Of a stretch of DNA of 64,000 bases, positions 11,301-24,900 are shown piece by piece. Every line of letters begins with the position of its first letter. The first letter of the stretch is position 1. The notes below the pieces were generated by a model. The model was not told the origin of the DNA and ran no database searches. It saw only the letters and a list, made by a program, of their open reading frames with translations. The position numbers and the translations under genes were made by a program. This stretch comes from Halichondria panicea (taxonomy: Eukaryota > Porifera > Demospongiae > Suberitida > Halichondriidae), in assembly GCF_963675165.1 (NCBI RefSeq), contig NC_087384.1, positions 3,052,315 to 3,116,314 of the forward strand, in the 5' to 3' direction.

Positions 11301-14300
11301 TTACAAAGCGCTTCTTCAGATTTGCGATTGCTTCCACGAGGCAGATGACCTCTCAGTATCTATTTCTCTTACCTAGACAATTCCGCCATCTTTAATGACT
11401 CAGCAATTGCGTTGTGGCCAATTAATAATAGATAGGCGTGGCTAAGAAACCGTGTGCCTAAAATCAGTGCAGTGCTTTTCCAGAGCCTGAGGTGTTGCTT
11501 TTCTTCACACTGTTCAGCTCTAGCTCCCTTTCTCTGACAGGCATGCATGCTATATGCACTGGCATATAGCATGCTCTTAAAATAACTGATACTGATTCAC
11601 AAATTCAACATATCAAGCAATATTACTCATTATTAGTCCAGAGATATTCGAGAAGATATCTGATTAGTCCTGTCTTCTCTTCTTGAACGTCTGTACTGCC
11701 TCTTAACGCCACTTATGCATGTCATAATACGTAAATTTATACTTCTGTACTGAAAAAGAAAGGGAATCCGACTAGAAAAACATTTGAAATTTGAAAAATT
11801 GCTAGGATTGGCCAGGGGAACCACAAAAAAGCGTGGAAACAAGAAATCAGACGAGAGCATAACTCCAATCCATTACAACGTCATGAACATGTACAATGCA
11901 TAGTATATAGACTGCTATGTGTTCCAGATCCATCTACCAGCTTCCATCCACCACATCATTCCATGCAGGTCACCAGTATGGTCCGTGCATGTTACTACGC
12001 ATGGATGGACTGTGTGTACCTGTGCTCATGTATTAGGAACATCAATTCAGTACAAATCATCATATTATAATTATGCCCGCACATTCCAAAATGGATGTAT
12101 AATAGGGATTGCATGGTCATCACTCCACCAGTAAAAATTGCGTGGTATATTGGCTGGGAAAACATGGGAAAACTACCAGTATACATGTGATTGACGTTGT
12201 AACGGATTGGAGTTATGCTCTCGTCTGATTTCTTGTTTCCACGCTTTTTTGTGGTTCCCCTGGCCAATCCTAGCAATTTTTCACATTGCAAATGTTTTTC
12301 TAGTCGGATCAAACTAGTGGTGGTGCATAAACCCAAGGGCGCGAGGGTAAACTCAGTTTTAGGCACGTGGTGTTAATGACATTTTGACACCATTCCTGCT
12401 CTGCAGTGTACATGTGGTGTACAATGTATATGTAGATTCAACAATAATAGTTTCAACAATAAGATACTACATGTACTGTACAATGTTTTCAGGTGAAAAC
12501 GATTGCAAATCAGCCAGAAAATGTTATCACTTTTTACTATATAATTGTGATGACATAACACTCAAAGTTTGCAAACATTGTAGTACGGTAACACAATACA
12601 TTGTAACTTGCAATACAAGCCTACCTTGGAGGTCTTGAAGTGGCAGAGCCGTCATTCACACAAGATACGAGCATGAAGGCAGCATCAGGATAAGTGACAT
12701 CAAAGGCCTCCTTGCTCTCCGTCACTTTGAGCTCTGAAGAGCTGAAACTCTGAGGGGCTCGCTGCAAGCAATCGCACAGGTCTTGAGAGAGCGCCACCAG
12801 GTCAGCTGACATCTGGTAGAATAGTGATGATAATCAGTACAGTATTAAAAATGTATTTTAAGCAGTTTGGTCCTTGAGGGAGAATAATTAATTGTTATAG
12901 TATGTCGAAATGACAGTAATACATGTAACTATACAATGGACGACTCTACAGCTCTACAGTACGGTAAGTTTTTGTGTAGCTACGTTTGGCGGATTTTATC
13001 TAAGATACATGTAGCCAATTAAAACCGTTAAATTGAAGTTTTCCCGTAGACACAACGTCATTGCTGTAGTAGTCACGCCTGAAAAACACCAAGTCGATTC
13101 AGCTCATTCGCCAATTTTTCAGTTAGGCCACCCAACTTAACTACATGCTTCACGGATGCACTTTTTGTGAAAATCTAAAAAAAACCCACAACCACCCACT
13201 CTAGTATAAAACTTATTTGTGACCACAACTTACCAGTCTAAAAACACCCACTCTCCCTAAAAATTGTATATACATGTATATATAATTATACCGTATAGCG
13301 CGAAATTTTCGAGGGGCTTAATTTTCGCGGATTTCGTGGGTTAGAATTCTACACGAAAATAAGTCCACGAAAATTGTTAAATTACCTGCTATAACGTGCA
13401 AAGATTTAAGGCGTGGCTTCCGGTTAGCAGTCATTCCGCGAACATTGTGCAGCGAAATGGCTTTTAGAGGCCAATCCACAAAATATAAGTGCCTCGAAAA
13501 TTTCGCGCTATACGGTATATATACAGGCCTGGCTGGTAAATTGCTACTGAAAGTCCGTGAAACATGTTATTAAGTTGGCTTGGCCTTATATGGTACACTG
13601 TAGCATGTAGAACACTCTCACCTGTATGGCTTGCTGCAGCTCAGTGTGCATTCTGTCCACATCAGAGTAGAACGTGTGCATAGGTGACAGTGCGAGTGTG
13701 TGGAGGGCAGCAGTGGGGGAGGGGGCAAGATCCGGACTAGTGGTCGTACTCAGTCCATCGGAGAGGGGCTCAGCAAAACACTCGGCATTCACTAGGTACA
13801 GATGATTCACCACCTCCTCTCTAGAATCGTCTAGGACATGCTTCACTCTCAAGAGAGCCCTCCGACAATAGAGGCTGGCAAGGGACCTCTCACACTGCAG
13901 GAGCTCCCTGTGGACTAGCATATTAGCAGCATCTGCACCCCTCAAGGCAGGGGACTTGCGGTAACCCGGAGGGGGGCGCTCCAAGTAGACCACTGGATAC
14001 CAGAATCTTACTAAGGCTCCCTCGTTTTGTAGGTAGCACTCAATCTGAATGATCTCATTTGACTGTGTGAATGCAAGGTACACATGTTAATCGTTCCAGA
14101 TGCTGTAAAGCTGTACATAACACTGCATTCGCAGGATGTTTTATATTCTTGTACTGTACATGTACACATTTCCCAATTAAGTGCACATTCCATTCTGTAA
14201 TCCACAACCATCACACTGCTAGTTGACACCTCCAGTTAATCCCACACACCACTCACATGGTCAACATCTAACACAATCCCAGTGAGTCCCTGCGTCTTTT

Positions 14301-15901
14301 GCATGGCTCTGACCCCACACCGTAAACAAGGTAGTTCTTTCTGCACCACCACCGCCGAGCCCTTCCTGATTCGAGAGATTGTGAACTTTCCAAGTTCAGC
14401 TTTCACGTCATCCATTGTGGGTAAACGCAGGTCCTTGGGTATCCCTCCATTTTCTTCGTACAGGAACTCGACTGTCTCTTGTGCAATACTCTCCATGCCT
14501 GCGATAAAGAGATTAAAGGAACAGCATATATTATAATTATGTACATGTAGCAAGATAAAATCAGATATGTGCCTCATGTAAACTACAGTACATGTACACA
14601 TGTACTTTGTTTATCGTTTGCAATGGAGCTCTTTAAAGCATAACACAAAACAATAACCGAACCATTCTCTGATACAGTACACATGAGGATACAACTACGT
14701 GCTGTACATGCAATTTGTACCGTCATACATGTACATGCACCTAGTTGCAGTGCTCCCTTGATCTGCTCCAGGCCAGACTTTCTCTCCTGATCGTTCCTAA
14801 ACCGCCTTTGAATGACGGGGAAGACCTTGGCCTCCCAGGCCTTCACTAGGAGGGCGTGAAGGTCCTCCTCTCCGGCAGTGCTTGGCCCCTCCTCCTCCTC
14901 AACATCCTCAGACTCGACCACACCCCCTCCTGGGCGAACCAATGGCCCACTCTCCAGCATGGTGTCAAACGAGGAAGTGGGCTGGTAGGCTTGAGATGCT
15001 TCATAGTCATAGCCTGGGAGGAACAACAATTAAACCTTGACTATACTCTAGCGACCATACTACCACTATACGTATACAGTGTATGATGGTATGAATTATA
15101 TACATGATGGTACATGTACACTGTACAACGTGCACAGGTGCAGTGCACATACATGTATTAATACTCCCTAAAAATGCCTTTATTTCACTACAAGCATTGA
15201 ACGCAAGTGTTGTTTGGAGTTAACCAACAGACTTTTGGCACTTACCCACAGTAGCAATGGGTGGTTTGAGTTTTCTTGTGGGAGGGCCGGTGTGTGACAG
15301 TTCGACAACACTTGCCCCACCAGCCACCTTTGTGACCTCCTCTCCCTCCTTCTCCCCCTCACTATCACTAACCCCCACAGAGAAAGGGAGAGCTCCAAAG
15401 TGAGCCAGCACAGTCTCAGCAGACTCACTGTCCTCCTGAATGTTGGCTGCCTCTCTATGGATGGAGCCTCCAGCGTAGAGGAAGGCACGCTCTCCAAGGT
15501 TGGCCCTCATGCGAACGGCCTACACAATCAATACAGTACATATGCACATGCTTGCCGAACACGTATAGGACTAAATAGTACAAGTCTTCTCAACTCACAA
15601 ATTTGTTTGCAGCTACTGTGTAGACATGGAACTACATACATGTATGCACTATATCGATGTCTTACTTTTTTCTGTACATGTAGGAATGGAAACATGTTGG
15701 GTGGAGCATCGTTGAACTCTGTCCCCTGCCGCTCCCCGTTGAGTGTGAAGTAGACAGTACTGATTCCACCCTCCTCTCCCTGCACCCAACCACACCCCAC
15801 AACATCACCAGTCTTGAGTGGGGAGTCCAGGCGAAATGTGTTCCACTCCATAGAATTGTCGCCAGTTACCTGACACGCTCGACCAGAGCTGTAACGTGAT
15901 C

Positions 15902-15935
<34 letters not shown>

Positions 15936-18900
15936 GTATAGAACATTAAACTTATATGTATGTGTGTGACCAATACACAGCACAAACAGAGCACAAAAAA
16001 GTTTTTTTATTCACACACAGCTGTATGCTTTATAACAGAAGGAAAATTATTGCTAACACACATCGTTTTACTCAGAGCAATCAACTGTCACCTTTCACCT
16101 TAATAGCTACATGTACATGTATCTCTCACCTTCTAATGAAGCAGGACCCAACTGGATACAGCCATTGCTCTCCTCCACCATCTCCAGGGCTCGGGGAGTA
16201 TCCCATGGCAACATGTGCTGTATCAGCTGAGCTCTCGCCCAGATGTGCCACCTCCAGCTCCCAGTAGAACGATGGAGCCTGGAAATGAGCACAACCATCA
16301 ACCAAAGTTCAGGAAAACAAAGAAACAGTACAACCTCATACATTTTTGGTGGAAAAACACATTACTACTGACCTGTGATGGTATGGCCATGTTGGTGTAG
16401 ATGACCACGCCCTTTGGTTGCCCGGTGGCGGGTGTATCCCCACTACTGAGGTTAGCGGGAGCATGAGGAGTGAATCCGGATGGACCCTGGTAAGTGACGC
16501 ACATGAGGTTGTGCGTGAAGGAGCACGAGGTCACAGGAGGCCACACTCGAGTCACGTCCAGTTTGAACTGCTTGGGCTGCACATACATGTAGAGTGGTGT
16601 ACATGTATAGAGTGTGTTGAGAACACGTTGTGAATGTCTAAACACAAGATTCAGCTGACAAACAGTAATTTGTTTACATGTACAAGTAAGCACGATTATA
16701 TAATCCAGCACTGCATCGCCTAAGTTTTCTACATTGAAATCAAGTGCTAACGAGTATATATGTACAAGTATTCTATTAATACCTCACTGGCCGAAATGAG
16801 GCTGGCGGCTTTAATGCAATGTGCACACTAATCAAATAATTTTCACCTCTCTCCTGACCCTCTCTACTCTGGGTGCTGCTGGTCTGCTGCAGTCCCTATA
16901 CAGCATCCTCAGGCCATGACAGTGCTGCTCCACCAAAGACAACCTCACACCAGGACTGGAGCTTCGAGCTTGCTCAGACAGCTTCTCCAAACACATCTTG
17001 TTATTGTCGCTCTCGCCCAAAAACACCTGAGCAAATTTTGGGTCCTGGACATGATGAGATAGGGCTACACACGCACGAGTCCTTATCTCTGCGAACAGAC
17101 GACACAGACCAAGAGGGGAAGTGTTGGCATCAGCGTTAGTGCTGGCATGAGTTGGGGAGGGTGTGATGGTGTCTAAGAGGGACATAATGGCTTTACAGAG
17201 TTCTTTTTGGAGTCCAAGTTGCTCCAGTGGTATCGTATCCTTGTGAGGCGGGAGAAGACGAGAGATAGGCACTTCTAGAGTCTTGTTAGCACCGAAGCAC
17301 AACTCATCATCTCCAAATTGCACATTGGCCAACCCACGACGCTCGGATATGCTCTGGATAACTCCATTGGATCCTTCCAAACCCTCTCCGACCACTTGCA
17401 CCTTCAATCCTGGTCTAATGCTTTCCTTGAATCCTCCCAAAGCAGCAAATGTCGCATTGGCTATGCACGCTGAAGAGAGTAGATCACCAGGTGGTGATGG
17501 GGTACCACCTTTGGACACTGTATTGCTAACCGATTCTGTGTATGAGGCTATTTTTGGTGAGAGTAGTGGAACGGACACAAGCGACTGTAACATTGAGCTC
17601 TTGATGGCTTTGCCCCACACTTCAGCAGCACCTGGTTCAGTCAGTAGTCCATTCAATAAACCAATCACTTCAGAGGCCAAAGAGTAGGCAACGTGTCCAC
17701 TAACAAATGGCCGAGTGGGATCCGTCTTGAGCAATTCGACGTTCTTCTTCCTAGCAGCTAACTCAGACTTGGCCTTTTTCTTATCGACCCCAGAGCCCGC
17801 AACTTCCCCTGTTCCCACTGAGGGTGGCCCCACACTGACTGTGAATCCCATGTTGGCCCAGCGGAGGGAACGACGCACACAGGAACGATATGAGTCTGTG
17901 AGGACCTCTGCGACCCCATTCTGTGTTAGGGCACGGTCCATTGCCATCACTTGCTGCATCCGATCACCTCCACTCAGTCTAGTGCATGTGGGTGTATGAT
18001 AACATATTATGCTTAATATATTATAATTATACTTTTACATGCCTGTACATACATGTATGTCTGCTAAAATATTGCAAGAGCATTACACAAAAAAGCTGTT
18101 GAGTTTATTCACCTGAATTGCCTGGGGTCCTGACTGATGAGGGGTTGCAGGATGTCTGCTGCATTCTCATTCTCCCTCTTGTAAACATAGACTGAGGCCT
18201 GTCCGCTCTCCTGCTCAAACTCATCCTCCTTGTGGGTTGGGCCTTGTGATAGGTGCTCCGCCTCCTCCAGTGACCCCGAGTCATCAGTCACTGCCTTGTT
18301 GGAAACCTAAGTCAGAAGACAAACCAATTGTAAGCTCAGCATCGTAGAATCACGCTACACAGATTCAAGTGTAAAGAATGCATGTACATGGAAGTACATA
18401 CATGTAACACCTAGCCTAGCATGGACATATATGTACATGTATGACTCATCAGAGAGCGAGCGTACAGCACAAAGAAAACAGTAGGCCTAAACCAGTACAT
18501 CCGTTTTAAAACTGACTCTGCTGTAATTCATAATCCCAGTGTACATGTATGACCTAAAACTGCAACATTGTTAATCTCAAAATCTCGTCCCAGCCGTGCG
18601 ATGTTCTTATTTTGGATGCATAATTGCATGAGCAGCCTCCGCGCATGTGCAAATGTGCAAGCTTCAAGTATTCACTGTTATTGCTGTGTATGTACAATAA
18701 CGAGTATTATTGTCGAAGCTATATATAATTATATATAATTATACACATGTATCCATGTTGTAAATGCAGTATTTAGCAACCAGGTGAGCAGAAACGAAAA
18801 CACTGACAGGCTACTAAATATGCGACTGGGGTAATAAACTACGAGACATAATTATTATGCTGAGTTTATGTCAGAAGTACATTTGTACTGCATGTACACA

Positions 18901-21900
18901 CATGCTTGTACACAGCAATACCTGTGATGAGTCTGGCACAATGTACTCTGCTAATTTTGAGAGAAAGAGCCCAACGATCTGCCCGGCCACACCAGATCCA
19001 GTCTTCCCCCCTTCTGAGGTCAGCTCTGTCGTGAGGAGATGAGGGGGTACCTCCACTTGTGAGCAGTCAGCCATACTCATTAGGGGCAAGGCAATTCGAC
19101 ACAGCTGTAACGCTATCAGTACCAGCTTGGGGGAAGGCCTGAAGGGAGCATGGGGTACACATGTATGTCATACTACATGTAGGAGTTTCTGAGTCTGCAT
19201 ACGTACTTACAGTAGAAAGCACACGCACATACATGTACGTGCATGTAAAACTATGTCATTAAAAAACCGTTCCCCTAGAAAATTACAACAGTGAGCTCAA
19301 CTCTCGTGGTTGACCCAATGAACAGCTACACATAATGTCAGGAGTGCTATTCATGCACTCCTGATAATGTAGAGCTACGTACATGTAATCTTCTGTAACA
19401 TGTACATGTACAACTGTATTGACATCGTACATACAGCCTACAGTGGTGATACAGATGACTTGCCTCTGATCTGTGAGCAGGAGCAATAGCTTTGAGACAC
19501 AGGCTGGCTGTGAAAGGATGGCCCTGCCCATTTGACTCTTGGCTAGTCCCAATAGGAGGGAGAGGGCATCCTGTAAGCTCTCCGAGGCCCCACCCTCTGA
19601 CACCACCAGCCGATCCATAGCACGGGAGAGATGGTTTGTGAGGAGATGAGATACCTGTTTGTACAATGCAGAGTGTAAAGTGCTGAAAAGCTGCATATTG
19701 AGGATAATATATGAACCCGGACATCATAGTGGTTCTAATTGTTTACTAAATACTTAGTAAAGACATAGAATTCGTAACTTTTACACTACACACTGTACAT
19801 GTGGAGATAAATTTTGAGACATCAATTACACTTGCATGTCGATATATAGACACATGCACAACTGACGATGTGGGTCTTACTTGCTGAGCCAGTCCTGAGG
19901 AGAGGGTGGTGTCTTGATTCTCCCAAGAGACGCATTGCTCTGCCAATACTTGAAACGAAGCCCAAGATAGAGAAGTCACACGATGAATGGACTCGTCAGC
20001 TGCTCCACCTACATCTAATGGCTTGTTAGTGTCGACCAAACTACACAGATGATCGAGGAGTTTAACAAGCCCACTGCGCACCAGACAATCCTCCTCCAGT
20101 CTGTATGTGCGTGTAGGAGGGGGTGGGGTTAACCTCACACACTACATGTGTATACATATATGTAGTATATATAAAAAGGAACAAGACTACACTGTAAGTA
20201 TGTACCTTAAGGATATTTATTACAGAATTATACGTACCTATTACAGGATGTATTATTGCTTGAAGTTTGGTGCAACAGTTGCATGTACGAAATTTTAATA
20301 CACACACGTACTTACAATCAATGCACAGTATGTGATGTGTGGTAATTAACCTAAATTGTACGTACACATGTACTAACCGAGTGAAGGGTACAATGCAGAG
20401 CATGGCAATGGTGTTAATGCAGGAGGCTGGCTGCTTGCTGGCTAACTCCACCACGGCTCGCATCACACTCCCAAACACCTCTCGCACTCTCTCTCCCATC
20501 CCCCCACATGCAATGTCCTGTACGCCCGGCCCCTTCTGAAGCACCACTCCCACAGACGCCAGTAGCTGCTCAACGGCCAAACCAACATAGTCACTGCTCA
20601 GTAGTTGCTGCAAGTGGCCCAGGGCTCGAACACGACACACACCCCTGCGCCAGTGCTGACTGGCCGCTGAGAGGAAGCTATCACATGAGGCCTGTAAGAG
20701 GGCGGTCAAATATTGCTCAAACTACATGTACATGTAGTATGCAGTATAATATTGCAGATGAACTTTTGGTATGTTATGACTCTGCTTACTGCTTCTTCAG
20801 GTTTGCTGCCTATGAACTGGAAAATTTGATCGAGCAAACTTGACTGGTCAGCTGAGATGGCCATGTCCAACAGCGCCAATTTGTTGGCAGACTTTGGCCC
20901 CCAACTTCTCTGTCTCCTGTCAGCATTAATTGTGCATGGTTAAGGCAGCATCAATCGTGTATCTATAGAGTATATTCCCTTTAATCTTATCATGAGAGCT
21001 CTACAATACAATGTACAAGTCATGTGCAATTTGGGAAATTTTTTATTTATGCAACATAACCCCCCTAAGAGCTTCACCTGATGCTCACATCCACAGTGGA
21101 GGGAGGGGCTGATATAGATCGGGTATATGTGGATCCAGAAGAGAGAAGATCTTCTTTAGCCATGCCCCCCCCTTCCTTGACGGAAGCCGATCCTTCAGTG
21201 TGGGAAATTGTAATGTTAAGTAGTAGCTGTACTCTCTCTTGAATCCCTTTCACTAGGGTCCGGGTCTGTGTGGGTGAGTGGTTGTGACTCTGTCCAGTTA
21301 CATTGTACACACAACCATTGACAGTTGCACGTCGCATGTATATAAATTACATGTATGTTTTTAAAACACCCGACTTTAGGGCCGAAAGCTATCAGCTACG
21401 TTAACTAGGAACATCTTCTGGTGTCTACATCAGATTATAATTTTGCAGTACGAAACTGTCAGGTACACTGTACATGCATATACATGTACAGTACTATAAG
21501 CACAATGCTCTTACCACTGGCGTGTAGTCGAGTGGCTCACCACTCCCCGCCCGCCTCCTCTCCACATCCAACTCCAGCAGGTCTTGTAGCTGCTGGGCCG
21601 TCGACACCAGGTCACCGTGATTTGCCTCTATCTTTTTCAGAACACACAGCAACTCAAAGCTCTTCAGAGAGCTCTCGTTTTGCAGCAGAGAGAAAAAGAA
21701 AGCCTCTGATGTTGTGGCTTTATCGGAATGACACATATCTTCTACGTCATGCCACCAGTTTCCCTCTAACTCGGCCAGTGCCTGTAGTCTGCGCTCTAGA
21801 CCATTAATCCGCGTGAAAATAGCCTCTAGTAGGGCTGTATGCGTGTCTAGACACGACTTTTGTCCGAGGATCTGCAGGGGGGATCCTAGACCATGCTGCT

Positions 21901-24900
21901 TCAGGCACACGGTGACAATAAGTTCCTCTAAAGTTTGTGGACATATGAGTTCTTGGTGGCTGGGTCTCAAAAGTGGGCGAGGCTTAATGCCTGCTGTTCT
22001 TAATTTGTCAACCACAATTAGTGGTAATGGTTCGCGTGGAGATGGAGTGAAAAATGGAAATGCTTTTGAATCGAGTGGTAAGTTGTCGGGTGATCCTTGT
22101 TCAACTGGCCATTGGCATTTGTGTAACAGTGGATACTTAAGTAAATCTTTGCACTTGCGTTCGTCTTCATTGGGGTGAGGTCCGGAATAGAGTCGTCCAA
22201 TCAGAGAGCAGCACACGGAAATGAGAGAGAGATATAGGTCTGTGACAAAGGGTAGACCACTTGCAGTGTCGTCTGCCGACTCCTGGGGGCGTACTGTGCA
22301 GGCAAACCCCCACATAGCTTTGTCCGGAGTACTGTGCTCTCGACCACTCTTCATCTCAAACGTAAGTGTTACTGAGTAACCCTCAATCTAAAACAAAAGG
22401 GGAAAATACAACTTAGTATGCCAGGACAACCATGGGTACATTGTAGGGCTACAAAATCTTTTGTAGCCCTACAATGTACTCCAGTAGATACTCCAGTAGA
22501 GACGCATATATGCCTGTCATTGACTGTCTTGACAGTCAATGACAGGCATATACATGTATGCGTCTCTACTGGAGTCTCTACATGTACTGTACATGTACAT
22601 TGTATAGCAACTTAGTGTAATGAAAATTAATGCCGGCATCCCATGTACACTATAAAAGATATATTTAATTACTAGGCCCTGTGCTTACCTTGACAAGATC
22701 CTTTGGCCATCCTTTCCCGAGCACACTCCTGCTGCCAAAGCCATGAGTATTCCCCCCATACTCAGCCACTTTGGGACACGAAGGAGTGTCTCCAGCATAC
22801 ACTATAACCTTGTCATAGTCATACTGGGAGGAGGAGCGAGCATCAAACTTGAGGTAGAGGTTCTTTGCCCCAGGAAAGGTGACTGTTTCTTTGTACTTGT
22901 AGGTGTCGCGGACAGGGTGAATGGTCTCGATTGTGCGTCCTGTAGCCCAGGGGGAGGGAACACGAACCTCCAGTGACTCACTACCATACAGCAAACCACA
23001 TGACTGCATAGTATTGGGAGGGTGAGGATAACGTGCGGCATTGCACTCGTACATGTACATGTAGATACAATTATGTACGGGGTTGCATATAACATATGTG
23101 ATGTCCATTTACACTGACATTTTTCAAAACTACATGTACATGTACATGTAGCTATACAAGCATGCAGGTGAAATAAATTAATAGGCATGTTACACGTACA
23201 TTACATACCTGTGCAGTGAGTTGCGCCAGAGAGCTGAGTTGCCTTTGCAGAGCGTTAGCCATTTGTAGAGTGCATACTGAGGGATCACTGATCACTACCA
23301 GTAGGGGCTGTAACACACAGCCCAGAGCTGAGCTTTTCAAGACCCGGTCAATGGCCGACAATCGAAACTGAATGTGGGTGCTTTGTTCCTCCTCTTCGGT
23401 GGTTGTTTCTGACGGGGACTCTTGAGCAGAGGGGAGAGTAGCAGCTAGTTTGATGAGCTCTTGTAGAGTGGCCTCACAGGAAGCGAACAGACGCATGTCT
23501 TTACAGAGTCCTAATAATGCCTCCCGAGCAGCCTACAGCGATGAATGTAATGAATGTTGCAAGCTGCGTTGTGCTAATGCCACTCGCCATAAGTTTTGCT
23601 TTCGCTCAAAAAGTATTAGAGTGCATGTACATGTACATGTACACATATATATATAAATATATTATATAAAAGAAGTAATTTGAATGTTCAGGGTTTCATC
23701 TAGTGTCCTACATGTCCGACCTCCTCTGGATTTGTCTCTAAAATAACAATAGGTTGAAGGCTAGCAGTGTACATTCAAGCAGCTTTCGCAGCTCTTTTCT
23801 GACTCTTGCAGCTAACAAACAGCTCCTCCGGATTTGTCTCTAAAATAACAATAGGTTGAAGGCTAGCAGTGCACAGCTTTCGCAGCTCTTTTCTGACTCT
23901 TGTAGCAAACAAACAGCTAGCGCTTTAGTGCAAGACTAACTCATAAGTTGAATAGAAAGTTTGTGCAGCTATGAAAGATTCTAAAGAGATTGCAACAGCC
24001 TTCACTGTGAGTCAAACAAGCCATAACTCTAGAAAGAAGTTTTAGTTTGCAAATCCACGAATCAAATCCTAGAGAGCGTGGCTAGAAGCCTATAGAAGCT
24101 GTTAGTTTTCGTCGCATTGCAACTGTTGAGCAGTTACAGCTGGAACAGACACACAGACAGCTTTACTGTATCCCTCATGCGGCTACGCCTCGAGGCAAAA
24201 TGACTTAATATACATGTACATTACATGTACATATCATGTACACCGTCACGTACAATGTACACTGTCTACAGACATGTACATGTAGGTATACATGTAGGAA
24301 CCTAATACCCTAATTTATCGGACAGCAAAAAATAATTATTTTGGAAATTGTCCGGAACAGATTTTTATACAGCATGCGAAGTGTCCGGAATAATTAGAAC
24401 ATGCAAGCAAGCAACTGCATGCGAGCTAGCTAAGTTTAATAGAACAGTGTGCGACTGAATAGTTGCACTAGCTATCTAAAACTAGCTACTTAACTGCAGC
24501 ACTCTAAGTCTTGTCTTACTTGCCGTCTGTGATCGTGAATGGTGAATGTAACTCAAAATATTGTCCAGATATTTAGTAATATTAGTAATATTAAAGCACT
24601 GGAGTGTCCGTTGTATTAGAACAACGAAAATTGCCCAAAAGAGTGTCCAGGGTAATTAGAAGTGTCCGATAAATTAGAAGATATACGGTACATATTTTAA
24701 GACCAACTTACAAGTGCAACACAGCTAGTTGTGAAGTGTGCACCAAGTTTACAACATACACGTTTACCACATTTAATTGTAACTTACATCCAATTCGATT
24801 GTTAGCTCATCATCATCTTGTACGCTGTCTGACGCTTCACTTTCTTTCTTGTCAGTCTCTTGAAGCGCAAAGGTCACTCGTCGGAGACTCAGGCTCATGA

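Larger units (their letters stand above)
21078..23031 (-). other. HECTD4: HECTD4 CUB-like region and following exon
   Basis: The exon at about 22690-23031 encodes PGAKNLYLKFDARSSSQYDY and VIVYAGDTPSCPKVAEYGG. It is followed in the next exon (about 21512-22388) by GYSVTLTFEMKSGREHSTP and KAMWGFACTVRP. This is the CUB-like beta-sandwich signature shared by HECTD4, ZZEF1 and related giant ligases (PGA-L-FD-S...YD pattern, then W-GF). The large exon continues with a helical segment, and a further exon runs to about 21078. The intron separating the two halves of the sandwich (22389-22689) holds two near-perfect DNA palindromes. Confidence 0.7.

Noticed and set aside
22490..22575. pre-miRNA hairpin
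   Set aside because: Central spacer is only two bases and complementarity is almost perfect at the DNA level; a normal pre-miRNA needs a larger loop. Small-RNA data would be needed to revive the idea.
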